From Inhella crocodyli (lineage in GTDB: Bacteria; Pseudomonadota; Gammaproteobacteria; Burkholderiales; Burkholderiaceae_C): DNA of 64,000 nucleotides. The translations under genes and the position numbers were made by a program. The stretch lies in contig NZ_SACM01000001.1 in assembly GCF_004004565.1 (NCBI RefSeq), positions 806,001-870,000 on the forward strand. Direction: 5' to 3'. The notes under the pieces are model-generated. The model was not told the DNA's origin. It saw only the letters and a list, made by a program, of their open reading frames with translations, and searched no databases. Below are positions 1 to 13,237 of this stretch, piece after piece (positions within the stretch are counted from its first letter, which is position 1; every line of letters starts with the position of its first letter).

Positions 1-754
1 CGGTCATCGCCTGACGCTGTTGACGCAGGTCCACGTCGATGCAGTACATCTCGGGCTCGCCCCAGCTGTTGCGCAACAGCACATGGCTTGAGAACACCGG
101 CACTGGGCTGCCGTCCTTGCGCTGCAACTCCAACTCCCCGGCCGGTATGGCTTGGTCGTGTTCGACCCATGCGCTGTGCAGGCGAATCACCTCGGCGCGC
201 ATGGGCACCGGGATGATCAGCTCTTCGAGCAGGCGGCCCAAGGCCTCCTCCCGACGCCAGCCGTACAGGGCTTCGCTGGCCGCGTTCCAATAAATCACCC
301 GGCGTTGGCGGTCGTAGCCCTGCACGGCCGTGGTCGGGGTTTGGTCAAACGCGTGGCGGAACCGCTGCTCGGCGTCGCGCCAGCTGTCCATGCGCTGGCC
401 CTCGCCGGGCAAGTCGATCAAGGCCCCGGTCACCACGCCGCCTTCGGCCAAGCCGGAGAGGCGGGCCCAGGTGCCAGCAGCCGGGCCCTGCAAGAGCTTG
501 AACCGGCGCTGAATCCGCCCCCCGCTGCTCACCGCCCCTTCCAAGGCCGAGCGGACCTGGGCCTGGTCGGCCGGGTCGATGGCGTCCAAGAAGTCCTGCA
601 ACTGGCACACCAAGGGCAGGCCCAGCGCGGCCGCCACGTCGGGATCGGACGTCCACAACCCACTGCCAGGTTGGAAACGCCAGCCACCGGCGAAGCCGCC
701 GCCGGACCAAGTCGGCACCGCGGCCGCGGGGGTGAGCGGGGTCACTTTCAACAT
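1..754 (-). CDS. PAS-domain sensor protein, N-terminal part (cut by window edge)
   Basis: The minus-strand frame opens with ATG at 754, behind an AGGGAG ribosome site, and runs open through position 1, so at least 251 residues are present and the C-terminus is missing. No signal peptide or membrane segment is seen. Residues about 24-115 look like a PAS_3-type fold. Residues about 131-245 form a second PAS/PAC unit with the typical elements RFRHAFDQTP, VIYWNAASEALYGW and a C-terminal PAC strand. This is a cytoplasmic sensory input module. The output domain (histidine kinase, GGDEF/EAL or other) lies outside the window and cannot be named. It is divergent from mutS, with 164 bp between the two starts. 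Confidence 0.8.
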   Translation of the reverse strand, partial: MLKVTPLTPAAAVPTWSGGGFAGGWRFQPGSGLWTSDPDVAAALGLPLVCQLQDFLDAIDPADQAQVRSALEGAVSSGGRIQRRFKLLQGPAAGTWARLSGLAEGGVVTGALIDLPGEGQRMDSWRDAEQRFRHAFDQTPTTAVQGYDRQRRVIYWNAASEALYGWRREEALGRLLEELIIPVPMRAEVIRLHSAWVEHDQAIPAGELELQRKDGSPVPVFSSHVLLRNSWGEPEMYCIDVDLRQQRQAMT

Positions 755-918
755 GGGCTCCCTGGCGCCGAGCAAGCGCGGTCACCCGCGGAAAAGCGCC
801 TGAGGCCTTGTAACCATGGCAGAGCCGCTGGTCAAGCCTGAAACCGCTCGGAAACTGCATGGCACCGACGCCCTCCACCCGAAAGCGGGGTCGGTCGCCC
901 CCTAAGATCCCGCGCCCC

Positions 919-3525
919 ATGACGACCCCTTCCCCCACCGAGACGGCCGACCTGTCGGCCCACACCCCCTTGATGCAGCAGTACCTGCGCATCAAGGCCG
1001 AGCACCCGGATCTGCTCGTGTTCTTCCGCATGGGGGACTTCTACGAGCTGTTCTACGACGACGCCCGCAAGGCCAACGCCTTGCTGGACATCACGCTGAC
1101 GGTGCGCGGCAGCAGCGGGGGCGAGCCCGTGGTCATGGCCGGGGTGCCCGTGGTGTCGCTCGAGGGTTATCTGTCCCGCCTGCTCAAGCTGGGCGAGTCG
1201 GTGGCCATCGCCGAGCAAGTGGGCGAGGTGGGCGCGGGCAAGGGCCCGGTCGAGCGCAAGGTGGTGCGCATCGTCACCCCCGGCACGGTCACCGACGCCG
1301 AGTTGCTGGCCGACAAGCAAGACGCCCCGCTGCTCGCCCTGCACGCGGGCGGTGGCCGCTTCGGCCTGGCCTGGGTCACCGTCAGCCAGGGCGAAATCGG
1401 CTTGCTGGAGTGCAGCGCCGCCGAGCTGCCGGGCTGGCTGGTGCGCCTGGGCCCGGCCGAGATCCTGGTGGCCCGCGACACCAGTGCCGTGGGGCAACCC
1501 GAGGCCCTGGCCGCCGTGCGCAGCGCCCTCACCCCCCGGCCCGTCTGGCAGTTCGAGCCCTCGCTGGGCGAGCGCAAGCTGTGCAGCCAGTTGGGCGTGG
1601 CCTCGCTGCAAGGCCTGAACGCGCAAGACCTGCCCCGTGCCCACGCCGCGGCAGGCGCGCTGCTGGCCTACCTGGAACACACCCAGGGCCGCGCCTTGGG
1701 GCACCTGCAGCGCCTGCAGGTGCTGCGCGCGACCGAGCTGATCGATCTGCCCCCCGCCACCCAGCGCAACCTGGAGCTCACGCTCACCCTGCGCGGCGAG
1801 CCCGAACCCACGCTGCTGAGTCTCTTGGACGTGTGCCGCACCGGCATGGGCAGCCGCATGCTGCGCCACTGGCTGCTGACGCCGGCGCGCGACCGCCGCC
1901 AGGCCGTGGGCCGCCAAGAAGCCATCGCCGTGCTGATCGAGGCCGGCTTCGGCCCCTTGCGCGACGCGCTGCGCCAGGTGTCCGACGTCGAGCGCGTGAG
2001 CAGCCGCGTGGCCCTGCGCCAAGTGCGGCCGCGCGAGCTCGCCGGGCTGCGCGACACCCTCACCGTGCTGCCGCAGCTGCAAGCCGCCGTGCCCCCGGCC
2101 GCGGCCTCGCCCCTGCTGGACGCGCTGCGCGCCGCCTGCCACGCGCCCCCGCAGGCCTTGGCCTTGCTGCAAAACGCGCTGGCCGAACAACCGGCCGTGT
2201 GGCTGCGCGACGGCGGCGTCATCCGCGACGGCTTCGACCCCGAGCTGGACGAGCTGCGCGCCATCAACGCCAACTGCGACGCCTTCTTGCTGGCGCTGGA
2301 GGCCCGCGAGCGGGAGCGCACCGGCATCCCGAACCTGCGCGTGCAGTTCAACAAGGTGCACGGCTTCTACATCGAGGTCACGCAGGGTCAAAAGGACAAG
2401 GTGCCCGACGACTACCAGCGCCGCCAAACGCTGAAGAACGCCGAGCGTTTCATCACGCCGGAGCTCAAGGCCTTCGAGGACAAGGCCCTGAGCGCCAGCG
2501 AGCGCGCCCTGGCCCGCGAGAAGGCGCTCTTCGAGCAGTTGCTGGACGCGCTGGGCGCCGAGGTGCCCGCGCTGGCCCACCTGGCCCGCGCCTTGGCCAG
2601 CCTGGATGCCCTGGCCGCGCTGGCCGACCGCGCCGCCACGCTCAACTGGTGCGCGCCGCAGTTCGTGGCCCACCCCTGCATCGACATCGTCGGTGGCCGC
2701 CACCCCGTGGTCGAAGCCCGACTGGCCGAGACCGTGGGCAAGGCCTTCCAGCCCAACGACTGCCGGCTCGACGCCAAGCGCCGCCTGCTCGTCATCACCG
2801 GCCCGAACATGGGCGGCAAGAGCACCTTCATGCGCCAGGTGGCGCTCATCGCGCTGCTGGCCAGCATGGGCAGCTTCGTGCCGGCGCAGAGCTGCCGCTT
2901 GGGGCCCTTGGACGCCATCCACACCCGCATCGGCGCCGCCGACGACCTGGCCAACGCGCAGTCCACCTTCATGCTGGAGATGACCGAGGCCGCGGCCATC
3001 TTGCACGCCGCGACCGAACAGTCCTTGGTGCTGATGGACGAAATCGGCCGCGGCACCAGCACCTTCGACGGCCTGGCCCTGGCCGGCGCCATCGCCAGCC
3101 ATTTGCACGACCGCTGCGCCGCACTGACCCTCTTTGCCACGCACTACTTCGAGCTGACCGCCCTGCCCGAGCGCCACCCCAGCGCCCACAACGTGCACGT
3201 GTCGGCGGTGGAAAGCGGCGACACCATCGCCTTCCTGCACGAACTGCAGGCCGGCCCCGCCAGCCGCAGCTACGGCGTGCAGGTGGCGCGCCTGGCCGGC
3301 ATGCCCAACCCTGTGCTGCGCCAAGCCCGTGCCGCACTCGAGGCCCTGGAAGCCCACAAGGCGGGGGGCGAGGCGCAGGTGGACCTGTTCGCCCCCCCAC
3401 CGGCGGCCGCGGAACCCGAGCCCGAGCACCCCGCCGTGCAGGCCTTGCAAGCGCTGGACGTCGACGCCTGCTCACCGCGCGAGGCCCTGGAACAGCTGTA
3501 CCGCTTGAAGGGGCTGGCGCGATGA
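919..3525 (+). CDS. mutS: DNA mismatch repair ATPase MutS
   Basis: MutS recognises mispaired bases and starts methyl-independent or MutL-dependent repair. The mismatch-wedge motif F-Y-E is at residues 41-43 ([11 protein letters not shown]). The Walker [10 protein letters not shown] begins near residue 628 and the Walker B/D-loop block [14 protein letters not shown] near residue 704. Length, 868 aa, fits the family (E. coli 853). The frame is also open from an ATG at 859, but homologues begin just before [13 protein letters not shown], so 919 is the better start; neither has a strong ribosome site. The stop overlaps the next ATG by 4 nt, indicating translational coupling with the hydrolase gene. 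Confidence 0.97.
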   Translation: MTTPSPTETADLSAHTPLMQQYLRIKAEHPDLLVFFRMGDFYELFYDDARKANALLDITLTVRGSSGGEPVVMAGVPVVSLEGYLSRLLKLGESVAIAEQVGEVGAGKGPVERKVVRIVTPGTVTDAELLADKQDAPLLALHAGGGRFGLAWVTVSQGEIGLLECSAAELPGWLVRLGPAEILVARDTSAVGQPEALAAVRSALTPRPVWQFEPSLGERKLCSQLGVASLQGLNAQDLPRAHAAAGALLAYLEHTQGRALGHLQRLQVLRATELIDLPPATQRNLELTLTLRGEPEPTLLSLLDVCRTGMGSRMLRHWLLTPARDRRQAVGRQEAIAVLIEAGFGPLRDALRQVSDVERVSSRVALRQVRPRELAGLRDTLTVLPQLQAAVPPAAASPLLDALRAACHAPPQALALLQNALAEQPAVWLRDGGVIRDGFDPELDELRAINANCDAFLLALEARERERTGIPNLRVQFNKVHGFYIEVTQGQKDKVPDDYQRRQTLKNAERFITPELKAFEDKALSASERALAREKALFEQLLDALGAEVPALAHLARALASLDALAALADRAATLNWCAPQFVAHPCIDIVGGRHPVVEARLAETVGKAFQPNDCRLDAKRRLLVITGPNMGGKSTFMRQVALIALLASMGSFVPAQSCRLGPLDAIHTRIGAADDLANAQSTFMLEMTEAAAILHAATEQSLVLMDEIGRGTSTFDGLALAGAIASHLHDRCAALTLFATHYFELTALPERHPSAHNVHVSAVESGDTIAFLHELQAGPASRSYGVQVARLAGMPNPVLRQARAALEALEAHKAGGEAQVDLFAPPPAAAEPEPEHPAVQALQALDVDACSPREALEQLYRLKGLAR

Positions 3526-4328
3526 GCGCGGGCACCCTGGTTTTCTCCCACGCCAACAGCTACCCCGCCGGCTGCTACCGCCTGTTGTTCAAGGTCTGGC
3601 GCGACGCCGGCTACACCGTCCACGCTCTGCCCAAGCTGGGCCACGACCCGCGCTTCCCGGTGACCAGCAACTGGCCGCATTTGGTGGACCAGTTGGAGGC
3701 CTTCGTGGCCGACACCGTGCAGCCGTCCGGGCCGATCGACTTCGTCGGTCACTCGCTGGGCGGTGTGCTCAGTTTGATGCTGGCCGCGCGCCGGCCCGAA
3801 TGGGCGGCGCGCGTGGTGCAACTCGACTCGCCCTTCATTCGCGGTTGGCGCCGCGAACTGCTGCGTTGGGGCAAGCTGACCGGGCTGGCTTGGCGCGTGC
3901 CGCCGGCCAGCATTGCGCGGCAGCGGCGCGACCACTGGCCGGACCGCAACGCCGTGGAGAAGCATTTCGGCAGCAAGCCCCTGTTCCAGGCCTGGGACCC
4001 GCGCGTGCTGGCCGACTACATCGATTGCGGCTTCGAGCCCGACCCCGTGCGCGGCGGCCTGCGCCTGGCCTTCCACCGGGAGGTCGAGACCCGCATCTAC
4101 GCCGGGCTGCCGCACACCCTGCCCCACGTGGCCCGGCGCTTGAAGGCGCCGGTGGGTTTCATCGCGGGCACGCGCAGCGCCGAAATGCGCCAGGGCGGGC
4201 TGGAGGCCACGCGCCGCTTCATCGGGCCGGCGCGCTACCGGGAAATCGAAGGCTCGCACCTGTTTCCCTTCGAGCGACCGGAGACCACCGCCCAGGCGGT
4301 GCTGGCCTTGCTGCAGGACCTCGGGTAA
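3522..4328 (+). CDS. alpha/beta hydrolase
   Basis: A 268-aa alpha/beta-hydrolase fold protein of unknown substrate, with no signal peptide, so presumably cytoplasmic. The nucleophile elbow GHSLGG is at residues 76-81 (Ser78). A C-terminal [11 protein letters not shown] places the likely catalytic His at 246. The N-terminal strand with an HANSYPAG oxyanion-type turn is at residues 5-17. The start ATG overlaps the mutS stop (ATGA), so the gene is translated from the mutS message. Esterase, lipase or thioesterase activity are all possible; nothing here links it mechanistically to repair. Confidence 0.88.
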   Translation: MSAGTLVFSHANSYPAGCYRLLFKVWRDAGYTVHALPKLGHDPRFPVTSNWPHLVDQLEAFVADTVQPSGPIDFVGHSLGGVLSLMLAARRPEWAARVVQLDSPFIRGWRRELLRWGKLTGLAWRVPPASIARQRRDHWPDRNAVEKHFGSKPLFQAWDPRVLADYIDCGFEPDPVRGGLRLAFHREVETRIYAGLPHTLPHVARRLKAPVGFIAGTRSAEMRQGGLEATRRFIGPARYREIEGSHLFPFERPETTAQAVLALLQDLG

Positions 4329-4338
4329 ACCCGGCCGA

Positions 4339-4344
4339 TATACT
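4339..4344 (+). promoter_or_regulatory. candidate -10 box (TATACT) upstream of pyrG
   Basis: A TATACT hexamer in the context GATATACTCC lies 77 bp before the pyrG ATG, just after the hydrolase stop. No good -35 is visible at 16-18 bp. The same TATACTC core precedes rpmE2 and carA in this window, which supports a real -10 element. This is inference from sequence only. Confidence 0.4.
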
Positions 4345-4360
4345 CCGGCTTTCCTCTTGA

Positions 4361-6387
<2,027 letters not shown>

Positions 6388-6398
6388 ACCCGGTTTGA

Positions 6399-7754
<1,356 letters not shown>

Positions 7755-7765
7755 AGGAAGCGACC

Positions 7766-8032
7766 TTGCGCGGCATGGCGGTCCTGCTGGGCCTGGCCCT
7801 CTTGGGGGTTCAGGGCCAGATGTGGTTTGGCAAGCAGTCGGCCTCGCACGTGGCCGAACTGCGCCAGGCCCTGGCCGCGCAAGAGTCGAAAAACCAGGCC
7901 ACGCGCCAGCAGCTGGTGCGCCTGCGCGCCGAGCTCAAGGACCTGCGCGAAGGCCTGGAGATGGTCGAAGAAAAGGCCCGGGGCGAGCTGGGCATGGTCA
8001 AGCCGGACGAGATCTACGTCCGCCTGAAGTAG
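7766..8032 (+). CDS. ftsB: cell division protein FtsB
   Basis: FtsB bridges FtsL and FtsQ in the divisome at the inner membrane. This 88-aa protein has one N-terminal membrane segment (about residues 3-17, MAVLLGLALLGVQ) followed by a coiled coil (about 26-66). It ends with the FtsB-like stretch ARGELGMVKPDEIYV. The start is taken as TTG at 7766 because an AAGGAAG site lies 5 nt upstream; an in-frame ATG at 7775 is the alternative. It follows eno by 11 bp and leads into pnuC after 7 bp. Confidence 0.9.
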   Translation: MRGMAVLLGLALLGVQGQMWFGKQSASHVAELRQALAAQESKNQATRQQLVRLRAELKDLREGLEMVEEKARGELGMVKPDEIYVRLK

Positions 8033-8039
8033 CCGCGCC

Positions 8040-8648
8040 TTGATCGAGCTCGCCTTTTTGCCCGCCTTCACGGCCTGGGGCAGCCCCGTCACGTGGCTGG
8101 AGATCGTGGCCTTCGCGCTCTCGGTGGCCATGGTCATCGGCAACCAGCGCCAATGGCTCGTGGCCTGGCCGCTGGCCATTGCCTCGTCGGCCCTTTACGG
8201 GCTGCTCTTTTGGCACGGTCAGTTGTACGGCGAAGCCAGCCTGCAGCTTTTCTTCATCGCCTTGGCGGCCTGGGGCTGGTGGCAATGGGCCCGAGGCCAG
8301 GCTGGACAGGCGCTGCCCGTGCAGCGCATGGACCGCCGCGGCTGGATCGCCAGCCTGGGCGCCACGGCCGTGAGCTGGCCGCTGCTGGGGGCCTTTCTCG
8401 ACCACGCCACCGACTCCCCCTTGCCCTACTGGGACGCCCTGCCCACCGTGGCCAGCGTGGTGGCGACGGTGCAGTTGGGGCGCAAGTTCATCGAGAACTG
8501 GCCGTTCTGGATCGCCATCAACGCCGTCTCGGTGGCCCTGTTTGCCATCAAGGCCTACTGGCTCACCGTGCTGCTGTACGCCGCCTTCATCCCCCTGGCC
8601 GCCTGGGGCTGGCGCCTGTGGGCGCGCGAGTTGAAGGCCGCCGCGTGA
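8040..8648 (+). CDS. pnuC: nicotinamide riboside/mononucleotide transporter PnuC
   Basis: An inner-membrane facilitator for pyridine nucleotide precursors. The 202-aa protein has about seven hydrophobic segments and the tryptophan-rich PnuC signatures TWLEIVAF, AWGWWQWARG and FIENWPFWIAIN. The start is TTG at 8040. The stop overlaps a GTG that opens the downstream kinase gene (GTGA), so uptake and phosphorylation are coupled in translation. No riboswitch is apparent in the 7-bp gap upstream. A thiamine (PnuT) or riboflavin (PnuX) substrate is less likely given the kinase partner. Confidence 0.9.
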   Translation: MIELAFLPAFTAWGSPVTWLEIVAFALSVAMVIGNQRQWLVAWPLAIASSALYGLLFWHGQLYGEASLQLFFIALAAWGWWQWARGQAGQALPVQRMDRRGWIASLGATAVSWPLLGAFLDHATDSPLPYWDALPTVASVVATVQLGRKFIENWPFWIAINAVSVALFAIKAYWLTVLLYAAFIPLAAWGWRLWARELKAAA

Positions 8649-9187
8649 GCCTCGTTGTCGCCCTGCTGGGCGCCGAGTGCACCGGCAAAAGCAGCCTCAC
8701 CCAGGCCTTGGGCGAACGCCTGCGCGACCTGCCGGCCGCCACCGTGCCCGAGCACCTGCGCGATTGGTGCCTGGCCCATGGCCGCACCCCGCGCCAGCAC
8801 GAGCAAGCCCACATCGCCGCGGAGCAGCAACGCCAAATCGACGCCGCTGCAGCCCAGGCCCCGGTGGTCATCGCCGACACCACGGCTTTGATGACGGCGC
8901 TCTACAGCGAGCACTATTTCGCCGACCGCAGCCTGATGCCCGCCGCGCTGCAGCGCCACCGCGCTGTGTCCCTGACCTTGCTGTGCGACCCCGATGGCAT
9001 CGCCTGGCAAGCCGACGGCTGGCTGCGCGACGGCGAGGCCACGCGCCACCGCACGCACCGCGCGCTGCAAGACCTCCTGCTGGCCCAGGGCCTGCCGCAC
9101 GAGCCCCTGCGCGGCACGCTCGACCAGCGCGTGGCCCAGGCGGAGGCTTGGATTCGTGACCGATTGCGCCGCGACCTGCCCGTCTGA
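8645..9187 (+). CDS. NadR-like ribosylnicotinamide kinase (AAA_28 ATPase)
   Basis: A 180-aa P-loop kinase resembling only the C-terminal domain of NadR. The Walker A GAECTGKSS is at residues 9-17 and an acidic Walker-B-like VVIADTTAL follows. An HEQAHIAAEQQRQ helix matches the NadR kinase substrate region. It lacks both the helix-turn-helix repressor and the NMN adenylyltransferase domain of enterobacterial NadR. GTG is the start, overlapping the pnuC stop. The likely role is to phosphorylate nicotinamide riboside as it enters through PnuC, trapping it for NAD salvage. Confidence 0.85.
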   Translation: MSLVVALLGAECTGKSSLTQALGERLRDLPAATVPEHLRDWCLAHGRTPRQHEQAHIAAEQQRQIDAAAAQAPVVIADTTALMTALYSEHYFADRSLMPAALQRHRAVSLTLLCDPDGIAWQADGWLRDGEATRHRTHRALQDLLLAQGLPHEPLRGTLDQRVAQAEAWIRDRLRRDLPV

Positions 9188-9220
9188 ACGCCAAAATGGC
9201 GGGCTGCCCTTGGAGAGCCC

Positions 9221-10885
9221 ATGTTTCGCCGTTCCCTGTCCTTGATCGCCCCCCTGGCCGCCGCCCTGTTCGCGGGCTGCGCCACGCCCCCCCCGGCGGC
9301 CACGCCCGAGCCGCTCAAGGTGCAGGTCCTGGCCATCAACGACTTCCACGGCAACCTGCTGCCCCCGGCCCCGTTCCGCCTGCAAGACCCGGCCGACCCG
9401 AAAAAGTCCATCCAGGTGCCCGTCGGCGGCTCCGAGGCCTTGGCCACCGCGGTGAAGGCCTTGCGCGCCAACAAGCCGCACCACGTGTTCGTGGCCGCTG
9501 GCGACCTGATCGGTGCCACTCCCCTGCTGTCGGCCCTTTTCTTTGACGAGCCCACGCTCGAGTCCCTCACGGCCATGGGCTTGCACCTGTCGGCCGTTGG
9601 CAACCACGAGTTCGACCTAGGCAGCGCCGAACTGCTGCGTCGCCAACGCGGCGGCTGCCACCCGACCGAAGGCTGCCGTGGCAACCCCAACTTCAAGGGC
9701 GCCGGCTTCCAGTACCTGGCGGCCAGCACCGTCGACGTGGCCACGGGCGAGACCTTGTTGCCGGCCTACCAAATTCGCCACTTTGACGGCGTGCCCGTCG
9801 GCTTCATCGGCCTGAGCCTGGAGGGCACGCCCGGTTTGGTGATGCCCAGTGCCGTGACGGGCCTGCGCTTCGAGGACGAGGTGCAGACCATCAACCGCTG
9901 GACGAAGGTGCTGCAAGCCCAGGGCGTCGAGGCCATCGTCGTCATGATCCACGAGGGCGGCTACCCCACCGGCAGCTACAACGGCTGCGAAGGCATGTCG
10001 GGGCCCATCCTGGAGATCGTCAAGGGCATGAGCCCGGCCGTGGACGTGGTCATCACGGGCCACACGCACCGGGCCTACAACTGCGTCATCGACGGCCGCC
10101 GTGTCACCAGTGGCGACAAGTACGGCTCGATGATCACCGACATCGAACTGCAGATCGACCGCCGCACCCGCGACGTGGTGGGCACCCAGGCCACCAACGT
10201 GCTGGTGCGCCTGGACACCTTTGCCAAAGACCCCGAGCAAACCGCGCTGTTGGCGGGGTACATCGCCAAGGCCAAGCCCCTGACCGAGCGCGAGGTGGGC
10301 CGCTTGGCGGGCGACGTGCCGGCAGCCAGCCGCGAGGATGGCAATTCCCCCATGGGCCTGCTGTTGGCCGACGCCCAACTGGCCGCCACGCGCGCCGAGG
10401 GCGCCGAACTGGCCCTGATGAACAGCTGCGGCATCCGCGCCGGCCTGAGCCTGGAGGCCACCAAGGGCGTGATCCGTTTCTCCGACCTGTTCACTGCTCA
10501 GCCCTTCAGCAACGTGCTGATCACCATGACCCTGAGCGGCCAAGAGCTGCTGGACCTGTTGCAAGCCCAGTGGCGCGACGGCAAGTCCTGCAGCCGCCTG
10601 CAAGCCTCCGACTCCCTGCGCTACCAGTGGTCCAGCCAGCGCCCCGCCGACCAGCGCGTGCTGCCCGAATCGGTCACCGTCAACGGCCAGCCCTTGGTGC
10701 TGACGCGCGATTACCGCGTCACCGTCAACAACTTCATGGCCGAAGGCGGCGACGGCTTCGTCGGCCTCAAGAAGGGCCGCGACCGTCGCACTGGCCCCAC
10801 CGACACCGAGGCCCTGGAGCAGTACGTCAAGGCCCTGGGCCAGGTGCGCGCACCGGCCCTGGACCGCGCCCGCCGCGTCGACTAA
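9221..10885 (+). CDS. 5'-nucleotidase / UshA-type metallophosphoesterase lipoprotein
   Basis: A 554-aa exported enzyme. The signal peptide ends in ALFAGC, making Cys20 the probable lipidated residue, though Phe at the -3 position is unusual. The two-metal phosphoesterase core shows AINDFHGN (residues 38-45), AAGDLIGATP, GNHEFDLG, IHEGG and ITGHTHRAY. The C-terminal 5'-nucleotidase domain with NSCGIRAGL and NNFMAEGGDGF completes the family architecture. It should release nucleosides from nucleotides outside the cytoplasm. That fits the upstream PnuC/NadR-kinase salvage pair, since NMN or NAD breakdown yields nicotinamide riboside. It converges on hslO with 14 bp between stops. Confidence 0.92.
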   Translation: MFRRSLSLIAPLAAALFAGCATPPPAATPEPLKVQVLAINDFHGNLLPPAPFRLQDPADPKKSIQVPVGGSEALATAVKALRANKPHHVFVAAGDLIGATPLLSALFFDEPTLESLTAMGLHLSAVGNHEFDLGSAELLRRQRGGCHPTEGCRGNPNFKGAGFQYLAASTVDVATGETLLPAYQIRHFDGVPVGFIGLSLEGTPGLVMPSAVTGLRFEDEVQTINRWTKVLQAQGVEAIVVMIHEGGYPTGSYNGCEGMSGPILEIVKGMSPAVDVVITGHTHRAYNCVIDGRRVTSGDKYGSMITDIELQIDRRTRDVVGTQATNVLVRLDTFAKDPEQTALLAGYIAKAKPLTEREVGRLAGDVPAASREDGNSPMGLLLADAQLAATRAEGAELALMNSCGIRAGLSLEATKGVIRFSDLFTAQPFSNVLITMTLSGQELLDLLQAQWRDGKSCSRLQASDSLRYQWSSQRPADQRVLPESVTVNGQPLVLTRDYRVTVNNFMAEGGDGFVGLKKGRDRRTGPTDTEALEQYVKALGQVRAPALDRARRVD

Positions 10886-10900
10886 AGGGGCCGCGCCCCT
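10886..10900. terminator. short GC hairpin between convergent genes
   Basis: AGGGGC-CGC-GCCCCT fills the whole gap between the nucleotidase stop and the hslO stop. There is no T-run on either side, so it is a weak candidate for a two-way terminator. Confidence 0.35.
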
Positions 10901-11853
10901 CAGTGCAACTCGGCCGGGGGCGGCGCCACGCCGCCCTCGGTTTGGAACAGCTGCGCACAGTCCACCGCGTCAAAGCGGTAGGGCGCGCCGCAGAAGTTGC
11001 AGGCAATCTCCACGTCGCCGCGCTCCAGCAGGATGCTGTCCACCTCCTCGCGCCCCAGGCCCACCAGCATCCGGCCCACGCGCTCGCGCGAGCAGGTGCA
11101 ACGGAAGGTCGGCTCCGCCGGGTCAAACCGGCGCAGGGGCTCCTCCCAGAAGAGGCGGTGCAAAAGCTGGTCCAGCGGCAGGCTCAGCAGCTCTTCGGGC
11201 TTGACCGTGCCCACCTTCATGGCGATGCGCGGAAAGGCGTCTTCCAACTCCAGCGCCCGCTCGGCGCCGTAGCGCCCTTCGAGGTTGCCCTCGCCCTCCA
11301 GCGGCATGCGCTGGATCAGCATCCCGGCCGCCCCGTCGGCATTGGCCGCCAGCACGATCTTGGTGTCGAGCTGCTCGCTCATCTTCATGTAGTGCTCCAC
11401 CGCCTGCTCCAGGCGGTTGAAGCGGCGGGCCTCGGCGTCGTTCAGCGGCACCACGCCCTGGTAGGGCTGCACGCCCGCCGGGCGGTCGCTCGGGTCCAGG
11501 GTGATGGCGCAGCGCCCACCGCCGTGCACGTTGAGCAGGTCGGCCAAGTCGGCGCCGCGCGGCACCGGGCCCACGACGTTGGCGGTGGCGCGGTAGCTGA
11601 GGTCGGTGCGCGCCTCCGCCACGGCCAGCTTCACCGGCCCGTCGCCCGCCATTTGCAAGATCAAGGTGCCATCGAACTTCAGGTTGCCCTGCAGCAGCAA
11701 GGCACAGGCGCTCATCTCGCCCAGCAGATTCATCACCTCGGGCGGCAAGGCGGTTTCGCGGCGCGACAACAGGGTCTGCCAGCTGTCAGTCAGGCGCACG
11801 ACCATGCCGCGAACCGGCAGGCCTTCGAACAAGAATTTTTGGAAGTCGCTCAT
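10900..11853 (-). CDS. hslO: redox-regulated chaperone Hsp33
   Basis: A cytosolic holdase activated by oxidation. The 317-aa protein has the Hsp33 N-terminal fold ([22 protein letters not shown]) and the C-terminal zinc redox switch with Cys252-x-Cys254 and Cys285-x2-Cys288. The zinc cysteines are all present, so the switch should work. The start ATG overlaps the stop of the carbonic anhydrase gene (ATGA), making a two-gene operon. Confidence 0.96.
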   Translation of the reverse strand: MSDFQKFLFEGLPVRGMVVRLTDSWQTLLSRRETALPPEVMNLLGEMSACALLLQGNLKFDGTLILQMAGDGPVKLAVAEARTDLSYRATANVVGPVPRGADLADLLNVHGGGRCAITLDPSDRPAGVQPYQGVVPLNDAEARRFNRLEQAVEHYMKMSEQLDTKIVLAANADGAAGMLIQRMPLEGEGNLEGRYGAERALELEDAFPRIAMKVGTVKPEELLSLPLDQLLHRLFWEEPLRRFDPAEPTFRCTCSRERVGRMLVGLGREEVDSILLERGDVEIACNFCGAPYRFDAVDCAQLFQTEGGVAPPPAELH

Positions 11854-12374
11854 CGAATTTCACTCATCTCGGCGGCATAGCGCTCGCCGTTGCGGGCGTA
11901 GTGGGCGGCGCTCAGGCGCAGGCGGGCGCTTTCTTCCTCGCTCAGCTCGCGCAGCAGCTTGGCCGGGCTGCCCACGATCAGGCTGCGCGGAGGGAAGACC
12001 TTGCCCTCCGTCACCAGCGCACCCGCCCCCACGAGGCTGCCGGCCCCGATCTGCGCGCCGTTCATCACCACCGCCTGGATGCCGATCAAGCTGCCCTCGC
12101 CCACCGTGCAGCCGTGCACCATGGCCTGGTGGCCGATGGTCACGTCGTCGCCGATGGTGAGCGGAAAGCCGTCGTCGGCGTGCAGCACCGCGCAGTCTTG
12201 CACGTTCACCCGGTCGCCCAGGGTCAGCGTGCTGCTGTCGCCACGCAGCACGGCGCCGAACCACACCGAGCAGCGCTCGCCCAGGCTCACCCGCCCCACC
12301 ACGGTGGCCGAGGGGGCCACCCAGGCGCTGTCGGGAACGGTGGGCACGTGCTCGCCCAATCGGTAAACGCTCAT
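11850..12374 (-). CDS. gamma-class carbonic anhydrase family protein (hexapeptide repeat)
   Basis: A 174-aa left-handed beta-helix protein of the YrdA/PaaY group. Hexapeptide repeats run from about residue 17 to 135. The three zinc-ligand histidines of gamma carbonic anhydrases are in place at His65, His82 and His87. The start chosen is the ATG at 12374, preceded by GAAGG; the frame is open upstream, but those residues do not match the family. Carbonic anhydrase activity is inferred, because many members are inactive or act as acyltransferases. It is translationally coupled to hslO downstream. Confidence 0.88.
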   Translation of the reverse strand: MSVYRLGEHVPTVPDSAWVAPSATVVGRVSLGERCSVWFGAVLRGDSSTLTLGDRVNVQDCAVLHADDGFPLTIGDDVTIGHQAMVHGCTVGEGSLIGIQAVVMNGAQIGAGSLVGAGALVTEGKVFPPRSLIVGSPAKLLRELSEEESARLRLSAAHYARNGERYAAEMSEIR

Positions 12375-12420
12375 GGCAGCCGCCTTCGTGCAGAAAAGCC
12401 CGCAAGGATAATCGGCCCCC

Positions 12421-13227
12421 ATGCCGCTGGACCTCCGCCCTCACGCCTTGACCCTGCTGATGGCGCGAGATCCGCAGGCCAAGGCCGACGAGGCCCGCGC
12501 GCTGTGGGCCGCCTGGCAAGCCGGCGAAGCCCTGCTCGACGCCGCGGCCTCGCTGCCCGAACCCAGCGCCTTGCCCGGCCGCCCCGAGCGCCCGGTGCTC
12601 ACCACCACCCTCACCGCACGCTCGCGCTCGCCCCACACGGTGGAAGGCCGCGCCGCGCTGCTGCACGCCATCGCCCACATCGAGTTCAACGCCATCAACC
12701 TGGCGCTGGACGCCGTGTGGCGCTTCCCCGGCCTGCCCGAGGACTTCTACGCCGACTGGTTGCGCGTGGCCGCTGAGGAGGCTCTGCACTTCGGCCTGCT
12801 GCGCGAGCACCTGCACACCCTGGGGCACGACTACGGCGACTTCGACGCCCACGACGGCCTGTGGCAGATGTGCAGCGCCACGGCGCACGACTTCCGCGCC
12901 CGCATGGCCCTGGTGCCGCGCACGCTCGAAGCCCGCGGGCTGGACGCCACGCCGCCGCTGCAAAAGAAGCTGGCGGCCGCGGGCGATGCACGCGCCGTGG
13001 CGATCCTGGACGTCATCCTCCGCGACGAGGTCGGCCACGTGGCCATTGGCAACCGCTGGTACCGCTGGGCCTGCGAGCGCGACGGCGTCGACCCCGAGAC
13101 CGACTTCCCCGCCTTGTGCGCGCACTACCGCGCGCCCCGGCCCCGCAAGCCGCTGAACCTGGGCGCCCGCGCCCTGGCCGGCTTCACCGACCAAGAGCTG
13201 GCCCGCATCGAAGCGCAGGCCCTTTGA
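12421..13227 (+). CDS. DUF455 ferritin-like protein
   Basis: A 268-aa soluble protein of the DUF455 family, a ferritin-like four-helix bundle. The candidate di-iron ligands are all visible: Glu88 in [11 protein letters not shown], Glu119/Glu120 with His123 in [11 protein letters not shown], and Glu203 with His206 in RDEVGH. Its biochemical role is unknown; the pattern suggests a non-haem di-iron centre. It lies 46 bp from the divergent carbonic anhydrase start, so the two probably share a promoter region, and is followed by the EamA genes after 10 bp. Confidence 0.87.
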   Translation: MPLDLRPHALTLLMARDPQAKADEARALWAAWQAGEALLDAAASLPEPSALPGRPERPVLTTTLTARSRSPHTVEGRAALLHAIAHIEFNAINLALDAVWRFPGLPEDFYADWLRVAAEEALHFGLLREHLHTLGHDYGDFDAHDGLWQMCSATAHDFRARMALVPRTLEARGLDATPPLQKKLAAAGDARAVAILDVILRDEVGHVAIGNRWYRWACERDGVDPETDFPALCAHYRAPRPRKPLNLGARALAGFTDQELARIEAQAL

Positions 13228-13237
13228 CCGATTTCGC

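Noticed and set aside
859-918. Upstream extension of mutS from ATG 859
   Set aside because: The extra 20 residues (Arg/Pro-rich) do not resemble MutS N-termini, and ATG 919 starts at the expected place relative to the mismatch-binding domain.
832-3450. An 872-codon open frame on the minus strand opposite mutS, and similar long frames opposite pyrG, prsT, carB and others
   Set aside because: High G+C gives long open antisense frames. The translations are low-complexity (Gly/Arg/Ala/His-rich) and match no family, while the plus-strand products are complete, well-conserved enzymes.
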